Part shown: in pieces, positions 12,389-20,557 of the stretch
Position numbering within the stretch: position 1 is the stretch's first letter
Layout of the letters: each line of letters begins with the position of its first letter
From: Actinophytocola sp963729115
GTDB lineage: Bacteria; Actinomycetota; Actinomycetes; Mycobacteriales; Pseudonocardiaceae
Direction of reading: 5' to 3'
DNA: 64,000 bases
NCBI GenBank assembly: GCA_963729115.1
Contig: CAVSMR010000004.1
Location: 1 to 64,000, forward strand
The notes under the pieces: model-generated
Told to the model about the DNA's origin: nothing
The model's database searches: none
What the model saw: the letters and a program-made list of their open reading frames with translations, nothing else
Translations under genes and position numbers: made by a program

Positions 12389-12928
12389 ATGTCTCGCATC
12401 GGAAAGCTGCCGATTCCCGTTCCGTCCGGAGTGGACGTCAGCATCGATGGCCAGCAGATCAGCGTGAAGGGTCCCAAGGGGACGCTCGCGCACACGATCG
12501 CGGAGCCGATCGTCGTCGAGCGCGACGAGGACGGCACGCTGGCCGTCAAGCGTCCTGACGACGAGCGGCGCAACCGTGCCCTCCACGGCCTGACCCGGTC
12601 CCTGGTGAACAACCTGGTGGTCGGCGTCACCGACGGCTACGAGAAGAAGCTCGAGATCCACGGCGTTGGTTACCGCGTGCTGCTCAAGGGCTCGGACCTG
12701 GAGTTCTCGCTTGGCTTCAGCCACCCGGTCAAGGTCACCCCGCCGGAGGGCATCACCTTCGTGGTCGAGAACCAGACCAGGTTCTCCGTCCAGGGGATCG
12801 ACAAGCAGCGGGTCGGCGAAGTCGCCGCCAACATCCGCAAGCTCCGCAAGCCCGACCCGTACAAGGGCAAGGGTGTGCGGTACGCGGGCGAGAAGATCCG
12901 CCGCAAGGTCGGAAAGACGGGTAAGTGA
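12389..12928 (+). CDS. rplF: 50S ribosomal protein L6
   Basis: 50S protein near the GTPase-associated region. The product is 179 residues, beginning MSRIGKLPIPVPSGVDVSI, with the C-terminal PDPYKGKGVRYAGEKIRRK motif. Intact. Its stop lies within the start region of rplR. Confidence 0.98.
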   Translation: MSRIGKLPIPVPSGVDVSIDGQQISVKGPKGTLAHTIAEPIVVERDEDGTLAVKRPDDERRNRALHGLTRSLVNNLVVGVTDGYEKKLEIHGVGYRVLLKGSDLEFSLGFSHPVKVTPPEGITFVVENQTRFSVQGIDKQRVGEVAANIRKLRKPDPYKGKGVRYAGEKIRRKVGKTGK

Positions 12929-12930
12929 TC

Positions 12931-13365
12931 ATGAGCGAAGCGACTGTTGCACGCAAACAGCTCGACCCTGACAAGCAGGTCTCACGGCGGAAGCCGGTCG
13001 GCCGCGACATCTCGACGCGCCGCCGGGTTTCCAAGGCGCGCCGGCACTTCCGGGTTCGCCGGAAGGTCAGCGGCACCGCAGAGCGGCCCCGTCTGTCGGT
13101 CACGAAGTCCTCGCGGCACATCGTGGTCCAGCTGATCGACGACCTGGCCGGGCACACGCTGGTCTCGGCGTCCACCCTCGAGGCGGACGTGCGGGCGATG
13201 GACGGCGACAAGAAGGCGCGGGCGGCCAAGGTCGGCCAGCTCGTCGCGGACCGGGCCAAGAGCGCGGGCGTCACGAAGATCGTGTTCGACCGGGGTGGCA
13301 ACGACTACCACGGCCGGATCGCAGCCCTCGCCGACGCGGCCCGGGAAGCCGGGCTGGAGTTCTGA
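12931..13365 (+). CDS. rplR: 50S ribosomal protein L18
   Basis: 5S-rRNA-binding protein. I chose ATG at 12931 (MSEATVARKQ); an in-frame GTG at 12925 overlapping the rplF stop would add two residues. The core RRRVSKARRHFRVRRKVSGT and the C-terminal VFDRGGNDYHGRIAALADAA are L18. The N terminus is about 15 residues longer than in E. coli. Confidence 0.96.
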   Translation: MSEATVARKQLDPDKQVSRRKPVGRDISTRRRVSKARRHFRVRRKVSGTAERPRLSVTKSSRHIVVQLIDDLAGHTLVSASTLEADVRAMDGDKKARAAKVGQLVADRAKSAGVTKIVFDRGGNDYHGRIAALADAAREAGLEF

Positions 13366-13367
13366 TC

Positions 13368-13400
13368 ATGAACATGTACAGCAATGGAAGGATCGCCTGA
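13368..13400 (+). CDS. Bridging mini-ORF between rplR and rpsE (10 codons)
   Basis: ATG two bases after the rplR stop encodes MNMYSNGRIA, and the TGA overlaps the rpsE ATG (TGATG at 13398-13402). The start context TCATGAACA is shared with the mini-ORF at 10731. The GGAAGG inside it is also the likely rpsE ribosome binding site. Confidence 0.3.
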   Translation: MNMYSNGRIA

Positions 13401-14053
13401 TGCCGGGACGTACGCGGCAATTCGGCGGCGGCCAGCAAGGTGGCGGCCAGGGCGGTGACAACCGCGGTGGTGAACGCGGTGACCGCCGGGACCGTCGGGA
13501 CCGTCGCGATGGTGGCCGTGGCGGAGCGGCCCAGGACAAGACTCCGCACCTCGAGCGCGTGGTGGCCATCAACCGGGTCGCCAAGGTCGTGAAGGGTGGT
13601 CGTCGCTTCAGCTTCACCGCGCTGGTCGTGGTGGGGGACGGTGACGGCATGGTCGGTGTCGGCTACGGCAAGGCGAAGGAGGTGCCGGCCGCGATCGCCA
13701 AGGGTGTCGAGGAGGCGAAGAAGAGCTTCTTCAAGGTCCCGAGGATCGCCGGCACCATCCCGCACCCGATCCAGGGTGAGCGTGCCGCCGGTGTCGTGCT
13801 CCTTCGTCCGGCCAGCGCCGGTACCGGCGTCATCGCCGGTGGCCCGGTGCGTGCCGTGCTGGAGTGCGCCGGCATCCACGACGTGCTGTCGAAGTCGCTC
13901 GGCAGCGACAACGCGATCAACATCGTGCACGCGACCGTTGCCGCGCTGAAGGGTCTGCAGCGTCCGGAGGAGGTCGCGGCTCGTCGCGGCCTGCCGCTGG
14001 AGGACGTGGCCCCGGCCGGCATGCTGCGGGCGCGTGCGGGGCAGGTGACCTGA
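13400..14053 (+). CDS. rpsE: 30S ribosomal protein S5
   Basis: 30S protein at the mRNA entry, important for fidelity. The 217-residue product has a Gly/Arg/Gln-rich N-terminal extension (residues 1-45, with the repeat GDRRDRRDRR) before the core HLERVVAINRVAKVVKGGRRF. The remainder (PHPIQGERAAGVVLLRPA) is canonical. Positively charged N-terminal tails of this sort are common in actinobacterial S5. Confidence 0.97.
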   Translation: MPGRTRQFGGGQQGGGQGGDNRGGERGDRRDRRDRRDGGRGGAAQDKTPHLERVVAINRVAKVVKGGRRFSFTALVVVGDGDGMVGVGYGKAKEVPAAIAKGVEEAKKSFFKVPRIAGTIPHPIQGERAAGVVLLRPASAGTGVIAGGPVRAVLECAGIHDVLSKSLGSDNAINIVHATVAALKGLQRPEEVAARRGLPLEDVAPAGMLRARAGQVT

Positions 14054-14054
14054 C

Positions 14055-14240
14055 ATGGCGCAGCTCAAGGTGACCCAGGTGCGCAGCACCATCGGCACCA
14101 AGCGCAACCACCGGGAGTCGCTGCGCACGCTCGGACTGCGGAAGATCCGCCAGTCCACCGTGCGCGATGACACCCCGGAGGTCCGCGGCCTGATCCACGC
14201 GGTCCGGCACCTGGTGACCGTCGAGGAGGTCGACGACTGA
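14055..14240 (+). CDS. rpmD: 50S ribosomal protein L30
   Basis: Small 50S protein of 61 residues, with the signature IGTKRNHRESLRTLGLRKI. It starts two bases after the rpsE stop and ends in a TGATG overlap with rplO. Confidence 0.98.
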   Translation: MAQLKVTQVRSTIGTKRNHRESLRTLGLRKIRQSTVRDDTPEVRGLIHAVRHLVTVEEVDD

Positions 14241-14686
14241 TGGCTATCAAGATCCACCACCTGCGTCCGGCCCCGGGCGCGAAGACCGAGAAGATCCGCG
14301 TCGGTCGCGGTGAGGGTGGCAAGCGCGGCAAGACCGCCGGTCGCGGTACCAAGGGCACGAAGGCACGGAAGAACGTGCCGGCGGGCTTCGAGGGCGGCCA
14401 GATGCCGATTCACATGCGGCTGCCGAAGCTGCGTGGCTTCAAGAACCGCTTCCGTACCGAGTACCAGCCGGTGAACGTGGGCGACATCGCCCGCCTCTTC
14501 CCGAAGGGCGGCTCGGTCGGCGTCGAGGAGCTCGTGGCGAACGGCCTGGTCCGCAAGAACGAGCTGGTGAAGGTGCTCGGCAACGGCGAGCTGGACGGTG
14601 TCAAGCTCGACGTCACCGCGCACAAGTTCTCCAAGAGCGCCGAGGAGAAGCTGTCCTCGGGCGGCGGCAGCGCGACGACGCTGTAA
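14240..14686 (+). CDS. rplO: 50S ribosomal protein L15
   Basis: Late-assembly 50S protein. The product is 148 residues; the Gly/Arg/Lys-rich N-terminal half (RVGRGEGGKRGKTAGRGTKG) is typical. It is the last gene before a strong terminator, so secY here is in a separate transcription unit, some 4 kb downstream, rather than following rplO directly. Confidence 0.98.
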   Translation: MAIKIHHLRPAPGAKTEKIRVGRGEGGKRGKTAGRGTKGTKARKNVPAGFEGGQMPIHMRLPKLRGFKNRFRTEYQPVNVGDIARLFPKGGSVGVEELVANGLVRKNELVKVLGNGELDGVKLDVTAHKFSKSAEEKLSSGGGSATTL

Positions 14687-14708
14687 GTAGTTCTTCCTTC
14701 GTTAGCGG

Positions 14709-14743
14709 GCGGCCGGCAGGGTAATCCTGCCGGCCGCTTTCTT
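14709..14743 (+). terminator. Terminator of the S10/spc operon
   Basis: A perfect 12-bp stem (GCGGCCGGCAGG at 14709-14720 with 14726-14737), loop GTAAT, followed by TTTCTT. It lies 22 bases after the rplO stop. Confidence 0.88.
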
Positions 14744-14806
14744 GTGCGCGAGATCGTGACGAATCCGTGCTGTGGCGGTGCTGTGTTCATGGGCGAAGCT
14801 CCACCC

Positions 14807-16657
14807 ATGAACATGGGGGAGAGACCCGGGCCGCCGGGCTACCCGGCGCCGATGTCGATGCTGGCGCAGCCGGTCACCGGTCCGGCCCGCTGGCACCAGA
14901 ACAAGGTCACGGCCGCGGCGGTGCTGTTCGCGGCGGCGGTCGTGGCGATCGCGGGCTCCTTCGTGCCGCTGTTCTCCGGGCAGCTGGGCTTCAGCGGCGA
15001 ATCCATCGACATGACCTTCACGGCGTGGGGCGTCGGCGTCACCGGCGGCGGCCCGTTCGCGGCGGGGGATCCCGGGCTCGCCGGCATGCCGAAGTTCGGC
15101 TACCCGCTGGTGTTCGCGGGGATAGCGTTGCTGTGCGCGGCCACGGTCGCCGCGTTCGCCGCCCAGCCCGCCGCGAGCCCCGGCACGCACCGGATCGCCG
15201 GCGTGACCGCCGCGGTCGGTGCTGCCTTCCTGCTCGGCACCGTCTGGTCGGTGGCACTGCAGGCCGTGAACTGGGTGGACTCCTTCGGGCCCCTCGGCGA
15301 GACCGAGCTGGGCATAGAGTCGTCGGCGTCGTACGAGGCCGGCCACTGGCTCCTGCTCTGTGCTGCTGCCCTGGCCGTAATCGCGGCGGTGCTGGCGCTG
15401 CTCCCACCCCGCCAGCCGGACCCGACCGCGGACGAGGCGACCCCGCCATACGGCTTCGCGATGCCCACCACGGGCGCCCCGGTGGCGTACGCACTCCCGA
15501 CAACGGTCGACCCGCTGACGGGACAGCCCGAGGGCCCGGCGGCGTCGATGGACCCACTGACCGGCCTGCCCATGCCCCCGTACGACCCGAACCCGGGCGC
15601 GCAGACCGTGGACCCGCCGGTGGTCGATCCGTTGCTGGGCGGTCAGCCGGTGGGCTCGTTGACGGGTCTCCCAGCTGACCCAGCCCCCGTGGACCCGAAC
15701 ACGGGCCTGCCGATGGGCCACCCCAACCCGGCGCCGCTGGTGCCGTCGTCCGGTCCCGCACCAGCAGGTCCGAGTGCGGTCGTGCCGGCGGGTGCGGTAG
15801 ATCAGGTCCTGGGCACGCGGCCGGTGGACCCGCTGACACTTCTCCCAACTGACCCAGCCCCAATGGATCCGAACACTGGTCTACCGCTGGGTCACTCCAA
15901 CCCTGCCCCGCCGATCTCGTCATCCGGTCCCGCGCTGGATCCGCTCCTGGGCGGTCAGCCGGTGGACCCGCTGACCGGTCTGCCTGCTGACCCCGCCCCG
16001 GTGGATCCGAACACGGGCCTCCCGATGGGTCATCCCAACCCGGCGCCGCTCATTCCGTCGCCCGGTCCCGCGCCGTTGGCTCCGACCGTGAGCGTGCCGG
16101 TAGGCCCACTCGACTCGATCCCGGGCACGCCTCCGCTGGACCCGTTGACCGGTCTGCCAGCCGATCCCGCCCCGGTGAACCCGAACACCGGTTTGCCGGT
16201 GGGGCACCCGAACCCGGCGCCGCTGATCCCGTCGCCCGGTCTCGCGCCGGTGGGCGCGCTAGATCCGGTCCCGGGCGGTCAGCCGGTGGACCCGAACACG
16301 GGCCTCCCGATGGGTCATCCCAACCCGGCCCCGCTCATCCCAACGCCCGGTCCCGCGCCACTGGCTCCCACTGTGAGCGTGCCGGTGGGCCCCCTTGAAC
16401 CGGTGCCAGGCACGCCACCGCTGGACCCGTTGACCGGTCTCCCAGCCGATCCCGCCCCGGTGAACCCGAACACCGGTCTCCCGGTGGGCCATCCCAACCC
16501 AGCGCCGCTCATCCCATCGTCCCGCCCCGCGCCGGCTCCAGATGTCGGCCCGGCCCCGGGCACGGGTCACCCCAACCCGCCGGTCCCGGAGTCATCCCCG
16601 AGACCGGCGGTACCGCCCGTCGAGGACCCGCTGGCCGAGCCGGGCCCCAGAACCTAG
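14807..16657 (+). CDS. Membrane protein with proline-rich repeat tail
   Basis: Function not recognised. After a short Pro-rich N terminus come about four hydrophobic segments (residues roughly 30-55, 98-118, 130-150 and 185-205; first one VTAAAVLFAAAVVAIAG). From about residue 215 onward the protein is a long Pro/Gly/Asn/Leu-rich tail of about 400 residues. This tail contains six copies of a PNTGLPxGHxNPAP motif, spaced mostly 50-65 residues apart and linked by DPLTGLPADPAP. The tail is probably extended and disordered. The start is uncertain: ATG codons at 14789, 14807 and 14813 are all in frame and none has a good ribosome binding site. The stop TAG shares the tetranucleotide CTAG with the stop of the convergent nucleotidase gene. 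Confidence 0.75.
   Translation: MNMGERPGPPGYPAPMSMLAQPVTGPARWHQNKVTAAAVLFAAAVVAIAGSFVPLFSGQLGFSGESIDMTFTAWGVGVTGGGPFAAGDPGLAGMPKFGYPLVFAGIALLCAATVAAFAAQPAASPGTHRIAGVTAAVGAAFLLGTVWSVALQAVNWVDSFGPLGETELGIESSASYEAGHWLLLCAAALAVIAAVLALLPPRQPDPTADEATPPYGFAMPTTGAPVAYALPTTVDPLTGQPEGPAASMDPLTGLPMPPYDPNPGAQTVDPPVVDPLLGGQPVGSLTGLPADPAPVDPNTGLPMGHPNPAPLVPSSGPAPAGPSAVVPAGAVDQVLGTRPVDPLTLLPTDPAPMDPNTGLPLGHSNPAPPISSSGPALDPLLGGQPVDPLTGLPADPAPVDPNTGLPMGHPNPAPLIPSPGPAPLAPTVSVPVGPLDSIPGTPPLDPLTGLPADPAPVNPNTGLPVGHPNPAPLIPSPGLAPVGALDPVPGGQPVDPNTGLPMGHPNPAPLIPTPGPAPLAPTVSVPVGPLEPVPGTPPLDPLTGLPADPAPVNPNTGLPVGHPNPAPLIPSSRPAPAPDVGPAPGTGHPNPPVPESSPRPAVPPVEDPLAEPGPRT
15640..16520 (+). repeat. Degenerate in-frame tandem repeats
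   Basis: DNA encoding six PNTGLP units inside the preceding gene. Several units are nearly identical at the DNA level, for example around 15996-16060 and 16285-16350, which suggests recent duplication or gene conversion. Copy number could vary between strains and could be misassembled with short reads. Confidence 0.75.
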
Positions 16658-18396
16658 AAGACCGGCGTGCCCTCGCGCACCAACCGCCAGTTCGGCACGA
16701 AGAACGTCGTCTCGTCGATGGTGCCCGCCGCCGCCGCGTAGTCGATCAGCGCCTGCCGGATCTCCACCTGCGCGTTGTAGACGACCGGCGCCGTCGACAC
16801 GTGCGGGAAGCCGCCGCCGCCGGAGCGCCGGTAGTTGTTCACCGCCACGACGAACTCCTGCGCCGGGTCGACCGGCACGCCCTCGTAGGACAGCCCGACG
16901 ACGCGGGACCCGACCGGCTTGGAGATGTCCAGGTCGTACGTGACACCCGACAGCACGTCGTAGTTGTAGTCCGGCTCGCCGCCGGCGTTGGTGAGCGTCT
17001 CCGGGTCGACCGGCGCGCCGACCGGAGTCTGGTTGAAGTACTTTGCCGAGTACTCGAGATAGTCCTTCACCTGGGCGCCGGTCAGTGTCACCGCCTCGAG
17101 CGTGTTGTCGTAGATGTACAGCCCGGCGATGTCACGGATCGTCACCTGCCCGGACGGGAACACCGCGGTCCGCGAGAACGGCGCCGCGATCGACAGCACC
17201 GGCAGCTCGGTGCCGACCGCGGCCGACACGACCGACGTCTGCACCGCCTGGATGTAGTCCAGGATCGCCGTGTCCTGGTAGCGCGACGTCGCCGCCGACA
17301 GCTCCGACACCGACTGTGCCACCGGCTGGTTCACGTACGACACGGTCTTGTCGTGCTGCGGTGCCATCAGCGAGACGATCTTCGGATCCTCCGGCACGGT
17401 GTTGGTGTTCAGCGTCTGCGACGACTTCGTGGCGACCTGCCAGCGCCCGCGCGTCCACGACAGCGAGAAGTCCACAACGGACAGTCGCTGGCCCCACTTG
17501 CTCGGCTCGGTCAGCAGCACCTGCTTGCCGGTCGCCTTGTTGGTGACGAACCGTTGCGGCACCTCGTTGTGCGCGTGTCCGAAGAGGACGGCGTCGATGC
17601 CGGGCACCTCCTCGGCCACCATCGCCGACGCGTTCTCCACCGGGATGTCGCCCTGGTAGGACGACATCCCGCTGTCGCCGGCGTGCGCGGTCACCAGCAC
17701 CACGTCCGCGCCGAGCGCCCGCATCACCGGCACCCAGAACCGCGCCGACCTGACCAGGTCGGTGAACCGCAGCTTGCCCTCGACGTTGGCCTTGTCCCAG
17801 ATCGCGATGCCCGGGTTGGTGAGCCCGAGCACGCCGACGCGCACCGGCCGCTTGCCCTGCACCGGCATCGACTTCATGGTGAACGGCAGGTAGGCGGGCA
17901 GCCCGGACTTGGCGTGCACCGCGTTGGCACCGAGCACCGGCGCCTTCATCTGGTCGATCCACGTGGCGAGCATCGGCAGCCCGTAGTTGAACTCGTGGTT
18001 CCCGAGCGTCACCGCGTCGTACCCCATGGCGTTCATGGCCCGGGCCATCGGATGGGTCTCGCCGGTCTGCGTCACCGGCTCGACCTTCGCGTAGTAGTAG
18101 TCCAGTGGCGTGCCCTGGATGGTGTCGCCGGAGTCGAGCAGCATGGTCTTCTCGCGGCCGCGGTCGGCGCGGATCTGGTTCACCAGCGACGACACCTTGG
18201 CGAGACCGACGTCGTTGTGCGCACTGTCGTCGAACTCGGCGTTCTTGAAGTAGTCCCAGTTCAGGGCGTTGCCGTGCAGGTCGGACGTCTCCATGACGGT
18301 GATCCGCACGTCGTTGCCGGCCGCGGTGGCGGGGGTGGCCGCCGCGAAGCCGGCGACGGTGGCGACGGCCAGCGCCGTGGCAAGGGGTTTGCGCAT
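16654..18396 (-). CDS. Secreted 5-prime-nucleotidase / 2,3-cyclic phosphodiesterase family protein
   Basis: Exported metallophosphoesterase of the UshA/CpdB family that hydrolyses nucleotides outside the cell. The 580-residue product begins with a Sec signal peptide (MRKPLATALAVATVAGFAAA, cleavage after an ATPATAA-like site). The metal-binding motifs are in order: ETSDLHGN, LLDSGDTIQG, TLGNHEFNYG, VTAHAGDSG and LFGHAHNEV. The C-terminal nucleotide-binding domain (LYIYDNTLEAVTLTG, NNYRRSGGGGFP) is present. No lipobox or cell-wall anchor is seen. I chose the ATG at 18396 because it starts the signal peptide. The gene is convergent with the preceding membrane-protein gene and their stops share CTAG. 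Confidence 0.93.
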   Translation of the reverse strand: MRKPLATALAVATVAGFAAATPATAAGNDVRITVMETSDLHGNALNWDYFKNAEFDDSAHNDVGLAKVSSLVNQIRADRGREKTMLLDSGDTIQGTPLDYYYAKVEPVTQTGETHPMARAMNAMGYDAVTLGNHEFNYGLPMLATWIDQMKAPVLGANAVHAKSGLPAYLPFTMKSMPVQGKRPVRVGVLGLTNPGIAIWDKANVEGKLRFTDLVRSARFWVPVMRALGADVVLVTAHAGDSGMSSYQGDIPVENASAMVAEEVPGIDAVLFGHAHNEVPQRFVTNKATGKQVLLTEPSKWGQRLSVVDFSLSWTRGRWQVATKSSQTLNTNTVPEDPKIVSLMAPQHDKTVSYVNQPVAQSVSELSAATSRYQDTAILDYIQAVQTSVVSAAVGTELPVLSIAAPFSRTAVFPSGQVTIRDIAGLYIYDNTLEAVTLTGAQVKDYLEYSAKYFNQTPVGAPVDPETLTNAGGEPDYNYDVLSGVTYDLDISKPVGSRVVGLSYEGVPVDPAQEFVVAVNNYRRSGGGGFPHVSTAPVVYNAQVEIRQALIDYAAAAGTIDETTFFVPNWRLVREGTPVF

Positions 18397-18507
18397 GCGT
18401 GCATCCCACCGCACGGCCAACCCGGAGTCCACAGGCCGTTCGGCGTAGGCCGTTCGGACCTGCCGCACACTCAGTGGGCAAGGGGGTGCAGGAGCCCCCA
18501 GCCGTGC

Positions 18508-18516
18508 TGTTAAAGT
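18508..18516 (+). promoter_or_regulatory. Extended -10 promoter candidate for secY
   Basis: TGT-TAAAGT forms an extended -10 element (TGN TANNNT) with no recognisable -35. It lies 145 bases before secY in the 264-base region between the divergent nucleotidase and secY genes. The remaining leader carries hairpins, for example GCCGGT/ACCGGC near 18595-18615, and ends with the secY ribosome binding site GAGGAGGTCC. Confidence 0.4.
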
Positions 18517-18660
18517 CGGAACCACGCTTCGGGTGGAGTGCCCCCCGAAGCGTTCCTGGCTTGCCAGCTCCCTGGCGGCCAGGTCGTGTGTTCCGGCCGG
18601 TAACCAACCGGCAAAGCCGATCGTCGGCGCGAGAGCCGGCGACGCCGAGGAGGTCCTTGC

Positions 18661-19962
18661 GTGCTCAGCGCTTTCCGCTCGGCTCTCGCGACGCCGGACC
18701 TGCGCCGCAAGATCCTTTTCACCCTCGGAATCATCGCGATCTACCGAGTCGGTGCCTTGCTGCCGTCCCCGGGCGTCTCGTACCCCAACGTGCAGAAGTG
18801 CATGGCGGACGTCGACAACCAGAGCATCTACCAGCTGCTGAACCTGTTCAGCGGTGGCGCGCTCCTGCAGCTGTCGGTCTTCGCGCTCGGCATCATGCCG
18901 TACATCACCGCGAGCATCATCGTCCAGCTGCTGACCGTGGTCATCCCGCGGTTCGAGCAGCTGAAGAAGGAAGGCCAGTCCGGCCAGGGCAAGCTCACGC
19001 AGTACACCCGCTACCTGACCATCGGTCTCGCGGTGCTGCAGGCCACCGGCATCATCGCCATGGCCAACCGGGGCGGCCTGTTCGGCGACTGCGACGACCC
19101 GATCATCCCGCAGAACTCCACGTTCAACCTGGCGATCATCGTGCTCACGATGACCGCGGGCACCGCGGTGATCATGTGGTTCGGTGAGCTCATCACCGAG
19201 CGCGGCATCGGCAACGGCATGTCGCTGCTGATGTTCGTCAACATCGCGGCGCGGATCCCGGCCGAGGGCGGCAACATCCTCGAGAACAACGGGCCGCTGG
19301 TCTTCGCGATCGTCTGCCTGTTCGGTCTCGCGATCATCGTCGGCGTCGTGTTCCTCGAGCAGGGGCAGCGCCGGATCCCGGTCCAGTACGCGAAACGCAT
19401 GGTCGGCCGCCGGATGTACGGCGGCACGTCGACGTACCTGCCGATGAAGGTCAACCAGGCCGGCGTCATCCCGATCATCTTCGCGTCGTCGCTGCTGTAC
19501 CTGCCCGACCTGATCACGAGGCTCGCGGGCAACAACAACAACTGGTGGACCAGGTTCGTCGCGGACCACCTGACGAAGCAGTCGAGCTGGGTGCACATCG
19601 CGGTGTACTTCGCGATGATCATCTTCTTCACGTACTTCTACATCAGCATCCAGTTCAACCCGAACGAGCGTGCCGATGACATGAAGAAGTACGGCGGTTT
19701 CATCCCGGGCATCCGCCCGGGCCGGCCGACCGCCGAGTATCTGCAGTTCGTGCTGAGCCGGATCACCCTGCCCGGGTCGATCTACCTCGGCGTCATCGCT
19801 GTGCTGCCCAACTTCTTCCTCGACCTCACGGGTAGCGGTCAGAACCAGAACTTCCCCTTCGGCGGCACCGCTGTGCTGATCATGGTTGGCGTTGGTCTAG
19901 ACACCGTCAAGCAGATCGAAAGCCAGCTCATGCAGCGTAACTACGAAGGGTTCCTCAAGTGA
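18661..19962 (+). CDS. secY: Preprotein translocase subunit SecY
   Basis: Channel subunit of the Sec translocon in the cytoplasmic membrane. The GTG start at 18661 follows GAGGAGGTCC. The product is 433 residues with about ten transmembrane segments; the N terminus LSAFRSALATPDLRRKILFT and the cytoplasmic loop GQRRIPVQYAKRMVGRRMYG are typical. It is the first gene of secY-adk-map; its stop overlaps the adk GTG (GTGA). Confidence 0.98.
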   Translation: MLSAFRSALATPDLRRKILFTLGIIAIYRVGALLPSPGVSYPNVQKCMADVDNQSIYQLLNLFSGGALLQLSVFALGIMPYITASIIVQLLTVVIPRFEQLKKEGQSGQGKLTQYTRYLTIGLAVLQATGIIAMANRGGLFGDCDDPIIPQNSTFNLAIIVLTMTAGTAVIMWFGELITERGIGNGMSLLMFVNIAARIPAEGGNILENNGPLVFAIVCLFGLAIIVGVVFLEQGQRRIPVQYAKRMVGRRMYGGTSTYLPMKVNQAGVIPIIFASSLLYLPDLITRLAGNNNNWWTRFVADHLTKQSSWVHIAVYFAMIIFFTYFYISIQFNPNERADDMKKYGGFIPGIRPGRPTAEYLQFVLSRITLPGSIYLGVIAVLPNFFLDLTGSGQNQNFPFGGTAVLIMVGVGLDTVKQIESQLMQRNYEGFLK

Positions 19963-20513
19963 CACGACTCGTTCTCGTGGGTCCGCCAGGTGCGGGCAAG
20001 GGCACCCAGGCGGCCGCGCTGAGCGAGAAGCTGGGCGTTCCGCACATCTCCACCGGTGACCTGTTCCGCGCGCACATCGCGGACGAGACCGAGCTGGGCA
20101 TGCAGGTAAAGCACTACCTTGCCGACGGCAAGCTGGTGCCGGACGAGATCACCAACCAGATGGTGGTCGAGCGGCTCGAGGAGGCGGACACGGCGAACGG
20201 CTTCCTCCTCGACGGGTTCCCGCGCAACGTCGGCCAGGCCGACGTGCTCGCGAAGGAGCTCGCCGACTCCGACCAGAAGCTGGACGCGGTAGTGCAGCTC
20301 GTGGTCGACGAGGACGTCGTGGTCAAGCGGCTGCTGTCGCGTGGCCGCGCCGACGACACCGAGGACGTCATCCGGCACCGGCAGCACGTGTACCGGTCGG
20401 AGACGGCGCCGCTGCTCGACTACTACCGGGACGTGCTCGTCGCGGTCGACGGGGTCGGTGGCGTCGGCGAGGTCACCGACCGGGTGCTTGGCGCGCTACG
20501 CGACCGGACGTGA
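19959..20513 (+). CDS. adk: Adenylate kinase
   Basis: Converts ATP and AMP to two ADP. The 184-residue short form lacks the zinc/LID insertion, as in mycobacteria. The P-loop GPPGAGKGTQ is at the N terminus; ISTGDLFRAH (AMP site) and DGFPRN are present. GTG overlaps the secY stop and its own TGA overlaps a GTG upstream of map. Confidence 0.98.
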   Translation: MTRLVLVGPPGAGKGTQAAALSEKLGVPHISTGDLFRAHIADETELGMQVKHYLADGKLVPDEITNQMVVERLEEADTANGFLLDGFPRNVGQADVLAKELADSDQKLDAVVQLVVDEDVVVKRLLSRGRADDTEDVIRHRQHVYRSETAPLLDYYRDVLVAVDGVGGVGEVTDRVLGALRDRT

Positions 20514-20557
20514 CCAGTGGTGGGCTGGTCGGCACACTGCGGCACTGGCGTGGCCGG

